Assembly (NCBI RefSeq): GCF_954871325.1 | Contig: NC_088779.1 | Location: 15,998,846-16,062,845 of the forward strand | Length of the DNA stretch: 64,000 bases | Reading direction: 5' to 3' | Source: Gordionus sp. m RMFG-2023 | Lineage: Eukaryota > Nematomorpha > Gordioida > Chordodea > Parachordodidae | Shown here: positions 1 to 12,450 of the stretch, one piece after another | How positions within the stretch are numbered: the first letter of the stretch is position 1 | How the letters are laid out: every line of letters starts with the position of its first letter | Translations under genes and position numbers: made by a program | Notes under the pieces: generated by a model | Seen by the model: only the letters and a program-made list of their open reading frames with translations | What the model was told of the DNA's origin: nothing | Databases searched by the model: none

Positions 1-258
1 AAATATCAAACAAAGTTAATTGAATATATTAAACAATCAATTTAAATAATATAAGATATTCAAATGATATAACGTTAATATATTTTAAATATAAATAAAT
101 ATTCAAATTTAAAATATAAGACTAATCAACATTATTAAAAATAAAAAAATATAGGGAGTAGAATAAAAACAAGTACTACCACGATTTTTATAACGATGTT
201 ACTATAATTCTATTGTTTTAGCGCAATATATAGTACCTTTCAAAGTTAGGTTTACATT
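1..258. other. AT-rich leader upstream of the pinin gene
   Basis: Very AT-rich sequence with no coding potential that I can support. It ends directly at the ATG of the pinin-like gene. A core promoter cannot be recognised; the stretch just before the start (about 195-258) is less AT-extreme and probably holds the 5' UTR, which is inferred from position only. Confidence 0.4.
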
Positions 259-1257
259 ATGGCGGATATTATGTCTATGACTCTAATACAAGAGGAATAT
301 GATAAGATAAAAGGAAATTTGGATGATATCAATCAATCTATCAAAAAATATACTTGGAGCCGAAATGATAATCTGTAAATACAATATATAAAATTATACC
401 TATTATATTCATAGGAATTCTAACAAAATAACCTCTTTGCATGAAGAAAATAAGTATAGTTTGTCCTATGTTTATATTTATAAACCACCATTCTAGTAAA
501 TTTCCTAAGAAAGAATCACAGCACATATTTAATGAATTTGATCATATAGTTGTTGACAATGATGAAGCAATAACTGAAGATGAATCTGAGGATATTTCTA
601 AGGTCTATAAATTTTATTTGATATATAAAAATTATTTATACCTATAGCCAATTATTAATTCTATGATTGTTCAAGTTAATAATTCAATTAAATCTCGTGA
701 TGATTTCATTGACACACATAAAAATATAAATTTAATTGCTAGGTATGAAATCTCATTTCTTTCTGTGTTTATTATATTGTTTTAGAAATAAAAGGATGTT
801 TGGTCATTTATTAGGAACATTAACTCAATTTAAAAAAGATTCAGATCAAGCTAAAGAAAAAGTTTTTCTTGTTTTTATTTATATTTAATTTTCTAAAAGA
901 GTAGAGCCACTTTAAGAACTGAAATTGAAAGAAAATTAGAAGATAAGGCAAATCAGGAGAAACAAGATTTGTTATTAGAAAAACGACAATTATTTACTCA
1001 ACAAAAACAAGCTAAAAATAGAATGAAAGCTTTAGAAATAAAAATTGAAATATTGAAATTGGTATTTACAAATTAACAATACTAGGATATTTTATACTAT
1101 AAAACATTAGGAAGAAGCATGGGAAGAATACCAAAATCAGATGAAAAGATTTGTTAAGACTCAGACCCATCCAAATATATTTTATTTACCTGCTCTTATG
1201 AACCTTGAAATGCAATCTAAATTAGATACTAGTACTAATAAAATTGAAGGTTATTAA
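259..1257 (+). CDS. pnn: Pinin-like splicing/exon-junction protein, seven exons
   Basis: Pinin (SDK/memA family) is a nuclear protein of the exon-junction and splicing machinery. Seven exons with GT-AG introns and matching phases can be read: 259-374, 415-453, 497-602, 648-742, 786-861, 900-1061, 1111-1257, giving about 246 residues. The N-terminus (MADIMSMTLIQEEYDKIKGN) matches the pinin N-terminal coiled segment; exons 5-7 encode the diagnostic memA block: RNKRMFGHLLGTLTQFK, a basic-acidic coiled coil, then EEAWEEYQNQMKRF and THPNIFYLPALM. Introns are 40, 43, 45, 43, 38 and 49 bp. The start is the first ATG before the conserved N-terminal segment. The protein stops soon after the memA domain and lacks the long RS-rich tail of vertebrate pinin; further exons downstream cannot be excluded. 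This is the only confident host gene in the window. Confidence 0.88.
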
Positions 1258-1612
1258 TATCATTTTTTGGTCATTTAATATCAAATTTATCATGATTCCT
1301 CCGTACTTTGGGATTCACATAACTAAATAGTGTTCTAATTTTTTTTATTATAAGTTTTATTATTTTTGAAGATATTAAGAGTCCAAGTATGAAAAATGAT
1401 TTTTTTAATACTTATCAATTGATTCAATCAAACATTTTCTTAATTATATATTTGAATAATAAAATATAGTATAAACATTTTTTTTTAAATATACTGATTT
1501 TTTTAATTCAATGGTTCTATATAACTCCTAAAATTCTTGTAAAAAAAATAAGTTTTTATTGTTTATATAAAATTTTAATCTAGAACTAGGGATATTTTAA
1601 TTAGAAGTCTAT
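1258..1612. other. AT-rich 3' flank of pinin
   Basis: No gene seen. AATAAA-like hexamers occur (for example near 1456) and could serve the pinin transcript, but in sequence this AT-rich they are not diagnostic. Confidence 0.4.
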
Positions 1613-2011
1613 AATGGGCAGGTTTTCTGGCTAAAAACCTGCCCACTTGTTTTTTGGAATATTTTTTAACCCACCCACCTCCCCACTTATAATTTTTTTA
1701 AAAATATTTACCTGCCAGCCATTTATCTATAAAATTTTGTTAACTTACATCTGCCTAATGTTTAAAAAATATTTAAAGGATGGTTTGGCTCTTTATTTAT
1801 TTATTTTAATGTTTTTTTTAATATAACATATATGATATTCAGTATTATGAAATAAAACTAATTTTTTTATAAATTGAAGTTTGTTCTGCTCATATTGCCT
1901 AAACATTTTATAACCCAACCACCACCCATCCAATGTTGAAAATATTTTAGAGAACCAGACCACACCCATCCAAAGTATATGTGGGCAAGCTAAAAACCTG
2001 CCCAATGTAGA
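1613..2011. mobile_element. Small inverted-repeat element (MITE), GGGCAGGTTTT ends
   Basis: The left end reads ATGGGCAGGTTTTCTGGCTA and the reverse complement of the right end reads TTGGGCAGGTTTTTAGCTTG, so the ends are inverted repeats. Internal CCCACCCACC-type runs lie against both ends. It has no coding capacity. I found no convincing target-site duplication, so the exact ends are approximate and the superfamily is not settled (hAT-type is the best guess by resemblance). Confidence 0.5.
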
Positions 2012-2436
2012 CCAGTTTCAATACCACATTTTGAAATTGGATCTGATATGATATCATCGATTACTGATCCAATATAACATCTTATTGTATTCTTTATACA
2101 TATTTAATTTTTTAATGTAAAAGGGTATATAATAAAAATGTGCAAAACAAAATATTATATGGGTGAATGTTTAATATTCATTAAAAAAATCAGGACTGTG
2201 CGATCCACATATTTTTTTTACTTATCCAATATTGGTTCAAAACCAATCCAATATTAATTTTTAAGAAATTTATATTTTTTATGCAAAATGCATTTAATTT
2301 AATTTTAATATTTTATTTCTACAATTAAGACATAATTTAAAAAAAATTATATTATAAAAAATATATATATTTTAATGATATATCCATTTTATTTTATATA
2401 ATATATATGTTGGTATGAATGATAAAATTGTAATAT

Positions 2437-4210
2437 TTAATTTATATAATTACAATATATTAGATTTTTTAAAATAAATATGAGAGCCTCTATATTTTCT
2501 GGCAATAATCTACAATGTGGACTATCTATATCCCCTGCCAACTCAGATGGGGCACTTGTTATAGGAGGCACCAAAAATTTACATGCAAGTTTTGACAAAA
2601 TTTTATACGTTTCAGTATTAATTCTCCAATAGTCAAGTGGATCCAAAAGGGATATATAATAGCAATGTTATTTTAGTTATCTATAAAAAGAACACAAATA
2701 TGAAATTAACATTTTTAAAATAGTGGGTATCAAATAAACCCAACCTTTTTGTTTATTTTGAAAAACAGATTTCATCCAAACAAATTTCTAACAAACAAAT
2801 GGGTTAATCTTAATCCAACTAAGCTAATATGATAAATATTTTATTATACTTTCTATATAATAAAGATTCTTTTAAATATTCCTTGATTTTTATCAAGTAT
2901 GGCATGTCATCTACATTACTATCGATTTCAATTATTTTATTTATTACTAGTTTCTCTTTGATTATTAATTTATAAGCATCCCTAAAATTAAATTTGCATT
3001 TTTTAATGTTATGTATTCTTCTCATTGTCATTCATCACCTAAGTTATCAATAAAATCTATATTTATTTTAAAAAAATAAAACCTGGCGAATCTTATTGGG
3101 AGTTGGAAGTTGAACATTATTATCACCTTTAATAAAAGGGTCACATGCAGTTCTGAGTTTTTCAATATATGAAAAGACCTTTGGTAAAAATAAATCCTTT
3201 TAATGAGGGTCAAGTAGTGTTGCGATAAGACAATTGTCATCATCATAAATATCAAAAAACCAAGTTATTAATTGATTATTAATGGTATCCTTTATAGTTT
3301 GCACACCTCTATCTGTATCCCCATTAATCGTTAATTCACTTTTCAGAATTTCAACAAAGGGTATAACATTTCTAATTGAACATGATTCCATACTTATTTC
3401 TTTTGTTACCTTCTGAATTGGTTCTAGAATTACCTTTTTTGTTAATTCCCACTCATATAATGAGAGATTTCCAAAATTAGGATTATCGATAATGAACAGC
3501 TGTATCACCCTATTTTATTCTATCAATTGTTCAAGCATGTAATAGGTAGAATCCCAAGGTGGGCACGTCCTGGATTAATTTATGCCTAGTTAGACTCAAG
3601 ATTTTTTTAGTCAATGTTTAAAGTGGCCTACTATTTCTTACCCGAGCAAGCCTGTCAATGATAAATCTCTGTGATAAAATTGATACCTTTACGACCAATT
3701 GCAAACTGTTAGCAAAACAGGTAACGTTTTGAAATTTCCCGTTTTTCATGACCAAAGCTATATTGAATGCATTATCTTTAATGATTAGGTGTATTTTATT
3801 TTTTCTTATTCCCCAATAATTAATCATTTCATCTAAAATTTGTACAATGTTTATTGCTATATGCGATTCAATAAATGATTTAATTTTATAATTTGGACAT
3901 AATTGATTTGATGTAAAGCCGTCGTCCTCCAAGATAGAAATCGGCTTGTGGTCACATTCTAACATTTCCTTATAAAATTAGTCATAATTATGTATTTAGG
4001 GGCAGAAATTTTCCAAATACTGATTAAGGATGGCTGATATTGTTGGCTGACTTTCTGGACTCTTATTTTTTAAACTTTGATTTTTTTTCTAATATTGCGT
4101 TTTTTTATTAGCTCTTCAAATGCCGTTTGATGGTATCGCTTTAAATGTTTACGGATATTGGTGGCATTAAATGAAGTTTTCATTATTCCTCCCCGTGAAA
4201 TTAGAGTTCC
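2437..4210 (-). pseudogene. Decayed hAT (ZBED4/6-like) transposase
   Basis: Several minus-strand stretches in the order of a hAT transposase. Near 4110-4190 lies the end of a BED zinc finger (NATNIRKHLKRYH). 3965-3618 encodes the RNase-H-like region, with KIHLIIKDNAFN and CFANSLQLVVKV followed by a SQR motif. 3508-3200 encodes LSLYEWELTKKV, an ATKEIS-like TKEISMES, and ends at ATLLDPH. 2646-2437 encodes the C-terminal dimerisation segment DPLDYWRINTETY and PPITSAPSE. The stretches are in different frames and separated by stops, so this copy is dead. The family is clear from the order and motifs; no intact ends or TSD were found. Confidence 0.75.
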
Positions 4211-4439
4211 AAACGCATCTTGCAAAATTAGTAAAATATTTCCATAATTCAGATGCCATATTTACATAATATCCTTTATTTAAAGTATAATTAATATAAT
4301 TGGCGTTATTATTTAAAAGATTTAGAATAAATAAAACTTTGGGTGTTCCTTTCCATTTTTATAAAAAATCTTTTAATATATTTTAAATCTATAAAAAAAA
4401 ATAGCGAAGTGTTGCATTGTTTTAAAAATTAATAAAAAA

Positions 4440-4702
4440 TTATTTAGAATCGTTCTTTTTGAAATATTATAATTATGTATAATAAACTATATAACAAAAA
4501 AAGTAAAAAGATCAGATTGGTTTTTTATAGGTATCGGCCTTATCTGATTTTTTTGAAAAACGTTGTTATATTTATAAATAAACATTTTCATATTTACATT
4601 TCTTATATTTTTTAAAATTATGACACCATCAGATCGGAGAATTTTATAATATATTGGCCTATAACCATTATTTTAGACCAATAAAATCGGTACATCCCTA
4701 TT
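4440..4702. mobile_element. Probable end region of the hAT copy (ATCAGAT/ATCGG family)
   Basis: AT-rich sequence with ATCGGCCTTATCTG and GACCAATAAAATCGGTAC, ending in ATCCCTA. The stretch AACAAAAAAAGTAAAAAGAT followed by CAGATTGGTTTTTTA recurs in similar form near 11590-11640, so the two are the same family of element end. It sits immediately upstream of the transposase remnant at 2437-4210 and is probably its 5' terminus. No matching left terminus was found. Confidence 0.4.
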
Positions 4703-5339
4703 AAATGAATAAAATTGGAATGCTGAGTTTTTTCTATGTGTAAAATCACATAAAACGTTTTATATTTATATGTCAAATCAATAACCTTACTACCTGACCA
4801 TCTCCAATTTTGATAAAATTTGGTATATTGGTAATTGAAATGTTATAATTGGTGAATCCGATATTTTAGCCTCTTAGCTTATTAGAATTAGAGATATAGG
4901 GCTTCAAAGTGGCTCTGCTTGGCCTTTTTGAAGAACAATTTTTTTAAATTACTGTAAATTTACTACTAGAAACATTATAAATGAATATTATATCTGATTT
5001 TATAGGCCTAAAAGAACTTGAAAATAAACTTAATATAATTTATTCCTAATTTAAAATTTATTTATTTCTGTTTAATTAAAATTATATATTTCCAAATTTC
5101 ACATATTTGGTAAAGAGTTCCTGATAATTGTCACATAACTTTATATAAAAAAGAATACCAATTTATGAGAATGACAACATCCCTACAAATTCAATAAATT
5201 TTTAAATTCCACCTTAATTGAAATGGAAAAGAATATTCTAATTAAAAAAACACACAATTCCCTACACCTATATCCTTAAATTTGAAATTAATTGAAATGG
5301 CATAATCGCTAATAATAAATAGATTAAGAGAAAAGGGAT
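4703..5339. other. AT-rich DNA without recognisable genes
   Basis: No open frame, repeat unit or RNA gene that I can support. Confidence 0.4.
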
Positions 5340-5347
5340 ATCCTAAC

Positions 5348-6421
5348 TAGAGGTGGGAGCGGGCTGTGTAATTACGCGTGACCCATCGTGTCACGGCGTG
5401 AGTGTTAATAAAATTTTAATTATTAGGCGTGACGGGCCTTTCCAAAATTTTTCCCGTGCCTGAACATAAATTTCTCGTGAATCACGGAAATTTTAGTTTT
5501 TTTATAAATATAAATTTGTAATTTTATAATTTAATTTAGTTCTTTTTTAAAAAAGAATAATTTTTGAAAACAAAAAATATTCCGGCATTTTATAAACAAC
5601 ATCTGGTGTCACGCTCCTAGTTCTATTTTCTTTTTATGTTTAGGTGTTTTGTCGCAAGATTTTCACTTAAGGTAGGCTTAATTCTAGATCTAATTTAAAA
5701 AGCCTTAAGTTTTTAATAGACGGAGAAAAGGAAGATATTTACAAAACAATCTTAAAAATGTGAAATGATATAAAATTAGATGATATGCATAAATCAATGC
5801 CAACTGTCATTTATAACTTTCTTAATTCATCCTACATTTTTAAAAACCCATATATTCTAAATGAAACATATTTTCAGATGATTCTGATGAAGCATCGACA
5901 TCTACCGATGAAAGCTGTGTGAATTTAAAAGATTCATCCCATAAAACAAATAACATTGGAAATATTTGAAGTTTTGGAAGGAGGAAATTTTATTTTCTTT
6001 TTTGAGAAAATTAGAGAGTAAAATTTTGTCAGCCCTGGCAAATTCGGCTTCTAGTGAAAAGTTATTTTCTGCAGCCATTCGATTAGAGAAAAGGCGTACA
6101 CAATCGAAATAAAAAAAATGACATTCTTCTTTTTCTATGTAAAAATTTGGATTTATAATATGTATTTATTTTTTGTTATTATGGATTATGGAATTAAAAA
6201 AATAAATAGAATAAATTCAAAAAAGTGTAAAAAATTATAGCATTAAAGTTTTGAAAAATTTAAAAACACCATGAATTTTAGTGCGTGACGGGCGTGAATC
6301 AAAATATTGCCTTTCATGAGCGGTCGGGTCGAAAATTTTTTAGTGGTAAGCGTGAATATTTTTTATTGCCACGATGAGCGGGCGGGCCGTGAATAAAAAT
6401 TTAGGCCCGCGCCCACCTCTA
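5348..6421. mobile_element. hAT element, 1.07 kb, TAGAGGTGGG ends
   Basis: Ends are inverted repeats: TAGAGGTGGGAGCGGGC on the left and, on the right, GCCCGCGCCCACCTCTA. It is flanked by 8-bp direct repeats differing at one base, ATCCTAAC (5340-5347) and ATCCAAAC (6422-6429), the size typical of hAT insertion. Subterminal CGTGAxxGGGC motifs repeat near both ends. Inside is only a short plus-strand transposase remnant (6026-6112), so it is an internally deleted, non-autonomous derivative. Confidence 0.85.
6026..6112 (+). pseudogene. hAT dimerisation-domain remnant
   Basis: Twenty-eight codons and a stop encode LSALANSASSEKLFSAAIRL followed by EKRRTQSK. This matches the C-terminal hAT core (P-x-SS-ER-x-FSAAG...KRR), with S in place of the usual P and K in place of R. 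It is the only coding trace of the transposase in the element at 5348-6421. Confidence 0.65.
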
Positions 6422-6429
6422 ATCCAAAC

Positions 6430-7269
6430 CAAAGCTCCCAAGAATTTCAACTGTTATAAGCAAAATTCTTCAACCATATATGAAGACAAATGGTAGCAGT
6501 GATTTGATCTTTCAAAATATCATCTTATTAACGACATTACTTCCTAATTAGAGCATATATAACATGGAACTTAACTCCTCATTTTATATAATTCGTAATT
6601 CAAAATTAAATCTCAATAAAAAGGCATTCTTTCAACTTCTACCTAAAAAGCAGCGACCCGGTGTGAACTAGAATGAACCGTTACACCGTTACAAACCTTT
6701 ATAAATATCGAAACCGTAACTGAACCGATATAATTATTTTTTGAAGGAGTAAAATGATTTATAAAAAAGGTTAAACCGGTTTCAGACAAAATAAAATAAA
6801 TAATTTTACATTTTTTTAACATTCATTTTCTTGTGGTGTATTACATATTTTACCATATCTAAAAAATTTGTTTAATATCCATAAGAAGTATGTATTAATT
6901 TTTCATTTAATTTATCCACAATCTTTTAACTTCTTCATTAGTATTGGAGCATTTATTTCCTATATTTTAGTATGCAAAATATCTAAATAACCAATTTTTG
7001 ATTTAGATGCATTTAATTAATCTAAAAAATCATCAGTTTTTGTATATTGGGAATCAAAAAATTTTGAATATCCAAAATTTTATAAACTTTTTCTTATTGT
7101 ACTTGCGTTTTCCGCAACACAATTTCTATTAAAATAATCTTTTTGGGGCTAAAATTTGTCTTATCGTCACATCGAACAAATATGAATCCACTTATATTTG
7201 AAAATATATTACTTATACGTTCAAATAATATATTTAGAAATGAGTTATGATTATTTTAATTTATAGATA
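6430..7269. other. AT-rich spacer with a hAT-like GAACCG/AACCGG patch
   Basis: No gene. At 6655-6790 there are repeated ACCGTTAC, GAACCG and AAACCGGTTT motifs, very like the subterminal motifs of the hAT element that starts at 7278, so this is probably an end fragment of a related copy. Confidence 0.35.
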
Positions 7270-7672
7270 CTTATTATCAGGGTTTCGAACCGTTTAGTAT
7301 AACGGTTCGTTCCGGTTTTTAGTTTAAAATTTTATAAAGGTTTTGTTCCATTTCGGTTTTTTAAAAAAATAATCATATCGGTTCGGTTCGGTTTATAATT
7401 TATAACGGTTCTTTTCGGTTTGTTCCGGTTTTTATAAATTTAATTTAAAAAAAAATTAATCATTAACCATGTATATATTAATTTTAGAGAAAAATCTTTT
7501 TATAATTTCTTATTTAATTTAACCATGAATGATAATCTAATAGATATTTTTATTAAACTTAGTAAATATAAATTAGACAAATCAATTCTTTTTATTTCAT
7601 AAATAAGATAAACACAAACATGCGCAAATACAATGAGGAATAAAATAACACATAAATATAATGAAATTTATA

Positions 7673-9595
7673 TTATTTATTTTTAAAAAGAGAATTGGAA
7701 CGGATAACTAAAATATTTTCTAATATTTCAGGATTTAATTTAGTTCTTTGCGCAGAAAGTATAAACTTAAGGCTAGAAAATGCTCTTTCTACGGATACCT
7801 GCGTAGCTGGAACTGCTAGCACAACCATAGCTAACTTATAAAGTTCTGGCATACTATTTTTTACATTTTCCCAATAATTCAAAAGATTTGCATCTTTTTC
7901 TAATCTCTCTATATTATCAAATGACCGAATTATATACTCTATTTCTACACATTTATTATAATTTTCTATGCCCTGAGAACTATTCTTATTAAGGCTTTCA
8001 TGCGACATTAATAAATCTTCAAAATCATCATCTAAGTTATCTTTCGAATGTGAACACGTAGGAATAGTATCTAGATTTTCAATATTCTGATTATTTAAAT
8101 TTTGGATTAAGTTCCAAGTTTTATAAAGATGTTTTTTGGCGATATCTTTTTCTTCAAATGATCAAAATACATTATATCTTGGGTCGAGATATATAGCTGA
8201 GCAAAAAACTTCATTTTTCAAATTAATCTCTCGTGCTTTGATTGTACAAACTAAAAGTTTGGCAAATGAAGTGTCTATTTTGCTAGTTTGCATGATACAT
8301 TTGATCCATGCTGCATAAAAATCGCCCATGGTCATTTGTTCACTTTGTATATATTTTGTCAAAATATAAGATGGATATAAAGCTTTTAATATATCACTAA
8401 TTATTTTCCATTCATTCTCTGACAAACATTTTTCACGATCATTACTTTGGGCCGATATTTCTTGGCAAAAGTTTTTTAACTCTAATAATCTTTCCAACAT
8501 TAAATAGATTGAATTCCATCTTGTGCAACAATCTATTAGTGGCTTTTTTAAATTTAATTTGGACAAAATAGACATTGTAGTCTGATTTCTTATTTTTTTG
8601 CAAATGTTTCTTGCTTTATTAATAATAACAATTTCATTTGAATTTTTTATGCAATCATTAATTGCTAATTGAAATGTGTGGGAGGCACATCTAATGCCCA
8701 TTAACATGGATCTCGTATGAGGTACAAGATTAATACTTTCAATATTAAAAAAAGGTTCTTCATTTTCATTAACAATTATATCATCATTGTTATTTAAATT
8801 ATCATTATCTAAATAATCATTAAGGATATCATCTTCTTCATCATGATGTATTAACAGCTTGATTAATTTAATCATGTTAGCTGCATTGTCTGTGGTTATC
8901 GTATAAATTTGATCAATTCTTATTTCATGTTCGTTTAGAACATCTAGAATAATTTTTTTTAGATATTCTGATGTATGTCTTTCTTTTATCTCTTTCATGC
9001 ATAACGTTCTTAATTTTATTTCTCCATTATCTATAAATTGAATATTGATCCCCAGTATGGACCTATCATATCGAGTTGCAATATCTAATTTTAACGATAT
9101 AAGTTTTTGGTATATTTCTTTTTTTAAATTTTGCGAAAAATCAAATGCCATTTTTTTAATATTATTGCGTATATTTTCAGAATTGATGGTTAAATTACCA
9201 CCCAATCCTACAATTATCGGATCTATAATATTTTTAAATGCTTTGTCATCAATTGATTTTATTGGTCTCCCATGAACTGTGATTAATTCAGTGCAGGAGC
9301 GGATTAAAGTGTCTTTATTAATATTAATTTGTATTGTATTAGTTTTGGTAAAAGCATTTTGAATTGTATTATGATTATTTGCATTTTTTGTTATTGTTTT
9401 TTTAATAGTCAAATTATCTTTTTTTTTAAATAATTTGAATTCCTTATCGTGGAATCTTTCTATATGTCGTTCAAGATTTGCTGCATGGTCCCCGGTTAAA
9501 ACTTTACCACAGTTTTCTAGTTTACAAGTAGATTGATTTTTTACAATATCTAATTTAAAATATGATCGCACAGGATTTGACTTTTCCCGAACCAT
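7673..9595 (-). CDS. hAT transposase with BED finger, one in-frame TGA
   Basis: One continuous frame of 641 codons including the stop, broken only by a TGA at 8164-8162. hAT transposases excise and insert DNA at 8-bp sites, using an RNase-H-like DDE core with an all-alpha insertion. Visible parts: an N-terminal BED-type finger (CKLENC then HIERFH, residues ~23-48); the core with TTDNAANMIKLI, a strongly acidic Asp/Asn insertion, GIRCASHTFQLAINDC and CCTRWNSIYLMLERLLEL; SAIYLDPRYNVF just before the TGA; and the C-terminal dimerisation region VPATQVSVERAFSSL. Downstream of the TGA the frame stays open for 162 codons. The start is the ATG before VREKSNPVRSYF, repeated in the upstream duplicate at 9903. 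Whether the single stop alone kills it cannot be told from the sequence. Confidence 0.9.
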
Positions 9596-10019
9596 TTAAT
9601 AGATACTAATATGCTATTTGATGATGAATAGATTAGAATCTTTTATTATAAAAATAGAATAAATAAATTTCTTAATAGAATCAGTATAATTTTTTATTTA
9701 TCTTATCTGACAATAGTCAAATTATCTTTTTTTTTAAATAATTTGAATTCCTTATCGTGGAATCTTTCTATATGTCGTTCAAGATTTGCTGCATGGTCCC
9801 CGGTTAAAACTTTACCACAGTTTTCTAGTTTACAAGTAGATTGATTTTTTACAATATCTAATTTAAAATATGATCGCACAGGATTTGACTTTTCCCGAAC
9901 CATTTAATAGATACTAATATGCTATTTGATGATGAATAGATTAGAATCTTTTATTATAAAAATAGAATAAATAAATTTCTTAATAGAATCAGTATAATTT
10001 TTTATTTATCTTATCTGAC
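9404..10019. repeat. 308-bp tandem duplication of the transposase 5' end
   Basis: The segment 9404-9711 is repeated as 9712-10019 with almost no difference (unit starts AATAGTCAAATTATC, ends TTATCTTATCTGAC). Each unit carries the first ~63 codons of the transposase, including the BED finger, plus about 115 bp upstream. The outer copy (9903-9703) therefore gives a truncated 66-residue reading frame with the same N-terminus. The near identity shows the duplication is recent. Confidence 0.9.
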
Positions 10020-11105
10020 AAGATCTCCCCCAAAAACGTGAATTATATGCAGGCCTACCCTTCATATAATTATGCCGATTTTTTCCTCAAAGATACTAAC
10101 AACAAACCTTGTACACAGATGAAACTAAATAAGTGAATGGAGCTTACTAATACCATTTTAATAAATAATTTGATTTAATAGAGAAAAGAAAGAAGCAAAA
10201 AGATAAGATATAAAATAAGAAGAAAAGAAATAGAAAAGCTGTTTAAAATTCCAAAAACAACTGTCTTTTATTAAAAAATTAAAGTTAATTAAATTAAAAC
10301 TTTAATGGATCATCTTTATAATTATCCAATTGAATTTCATGTGTTTAAATTTTATTTGGTGCTATAAGATATTGAGGTTAATCAGTAAGTAGTTATTATT
10401 TCAAGAAATTATCCACTAAAGTGTAAATGGAAATAAATAAATAAATTAACCATAAAATACAGGAATATTAATTAACAATCATATGTTTTTTTTAATTTCA
10501 GAATTCTAATATTCATTTAAGTCATTATAAATTATTTATTATGAAAATATTAATTAATAAGAAATTAATATAAAACAGTATTTTATTAAAATAATCAGTA
10601 CCTGATTTTCTTTAGATGTTAGTTAGAATTATGATTTTTCCCAAATTATTAGCAAGTATTAATAAGCTAATTAATAACTAATATACATATATATATATAT
10701 AAGAATAAACTTGTTAATTTAAAGAATAGTCTTGTTTGATTTTAAGATTCTTATCTAATTAACTGGTAATTCGCCTAATCTCTATTAAATTGAGTATTTA
10801 TTAAAGTGAAAAGAAAAAACAATAAACATGGTGGTATTAATTGACATTTAAAAAAAATTCAATTTGAAAAGAAATAAAGAGTTTAAAAATTTCCCCAAGG
10901 AAAATTCAAATTTCAAATTTAGGTTAATAATGTTTAAATTTAATTATTTTTAAAACCGTTTTGAACCGGTTTAAACCGGTTTTAAATATTTATAACGGTT
11001 CGGTTCGCTCTTTTTATAGTTTCTTTATAACGGTTCGGTTACGGTTCAGAAAATTATAACGGTTCATTCCGGTTTGGCGGTTCGGTTCGAAACCCTGCTT
11101 ATTAT

Positions 11106-12450
11106 AAAAATAAATAAATTTCATCTATTTTATAAATAAACAATATTTTAACTTAAGTGATGGCAATAATTTTAATAAATAATATTCATAATTAAAATCA
11201 TTGTACGATGGTGTTGCTACAATAAAAATAATTTAGAAAAAAATTTCTAACCGTAATGAGCCTTTAACCTTTATAATTGGGTCATTCCATGTCAAATGAG
11301 CAAGAAAATCAAGATTTTCGGCTGACTCCTTTCAATATCGATAAAAAGTTGTAGGCTGGTTATATATGTTCATATTAGATCATAAACAAAATTTTAGCGC
11401 ATTAGCAACTATATTAACGGAGATAATCGGGGTTAAAGGTCCAAAAAACGTCTTTTTTTTGCTTTTTACTGATGTTAAATAATTAGTTCTTAATTTAAAA
11501 CTAACTAAGACCTAATATTGAATCTAATATTAATATCTATTTTTAAAAAAAATATTTAGAAAATATTATAATAATGATAAATATACATAACATTAAATAA
11601 CAAAAAAAGATCGGATCAGATCTGGTTTTTTACAGGATCGGCTCGATCCGATATTTATACGCTAAATATCGGTGCCACTCCGATCCGATATTTAATATCG
11701 ACACAGCCCTAGTTTTTACCGAAAACTACGTAGTTCGGGGTAAGTCTTGATATTAAGCTTGTAGACAACGTTAGCTAAGTGTTATGCAACAAAGATAGGG
11801 GTTAGTATTTATATTGGATGAGGAAAAATACTACACTAAATTCGATAAAATTTAAAAGATACTTGTACTTCAGAGAGGTACTCAATAAGTAAGTAAGTAT
11901 TTTAGTTATTTCATAAATACAAGTTCAAAGTACATTGCATTAATTAGCTTAGGTTATGCAACAAAGTTAAGGATGGGTGTTTATATTAGGAGAAATACTA
12001 ATTTTATTAGACACTAAACCCCCTACATTTGGTAAAATCTAACAGTTACTTAGAATCTTGTAGAATAATCAATTTTATTAAAATTGAAATATTTTTTCCA
12101 GGATTCATTTAAAAGAACCAACGGTCAACCATCAACATGTCCTTTAATTTTATAAATGTCATATATCAATTTTTTAAATTAGTTTTTAAATAAATCACAT
12201 TTTAATTAAAACCGAGCCTAATTAACGTGTAAGTACTTTATTTTGATATTGGAATCATTATTTATAATTCTATAATTTGTAGTAAATCCTTTAAATAACA
12301 ATTTTTAAGCATGAAAATAGGTTATTTTTCATAATTGGCTTGATATCTCCAAATTTGAACACTATTTAGTTACATGTACCGTAGTTTATATGCAAATTTT
12401 GCCCAAGTCCCAAGAGATCTCACTAAAATAATATTTGTTTGATCGGTTAC
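11106..12450. other. AT-rich DNA with transposon-end fragments
   Basis: No gene. 11570-11711 is an isolated hAT-like end with repeated ATCGGATC/GATCCGAT motifs closing in GACACAGCCCTA, related to the piece at 4440-4702. 11278-11300 carries the phrase GGGTCATTCCATGTCAAATG, which looks like the start of another inverted-repeat element, but I found no partner. Confidence 0.4.

Larger units (their letters stand above)
7278..11097 (-). mobile_element. Nearly intact hAT transposon, 3.8 kb
   Basis: The ends are inverted repeats beginning CAGGGTTTCGAACCG on the left and closing CGGTTCGAAACCCTG on the right. They are flanked by a perfect 8-bp target duplication CTTATTAT at 7270-7277 and 11098-11105. 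Both subterminal regions are dense in CGGTTCGGTT-type motifs in opposite orientation. A single transposase gene lies on the minus strand (9595-7673). A 308-bp tandem duplication covers the start of that gene and its upstream region. 10021-10920 is AT-rich non-coding interior. The perfect TSD and almost open transposase argue for a young insertion. Confidence 0.93.

Noticed and set aside
3028-3255. 75-codon minus-strand frame
   Set aside because: Out of frame with the hAT remnant that covers the same bases; no family features.
1589-4702. One hAT element running from TAGGGATA (1589) to ATCCCTA (4702)
   Set aside because: Only 8-9 bp of the ends match and the flanks give no 8-bp target duplication, so the pairing could be chance.
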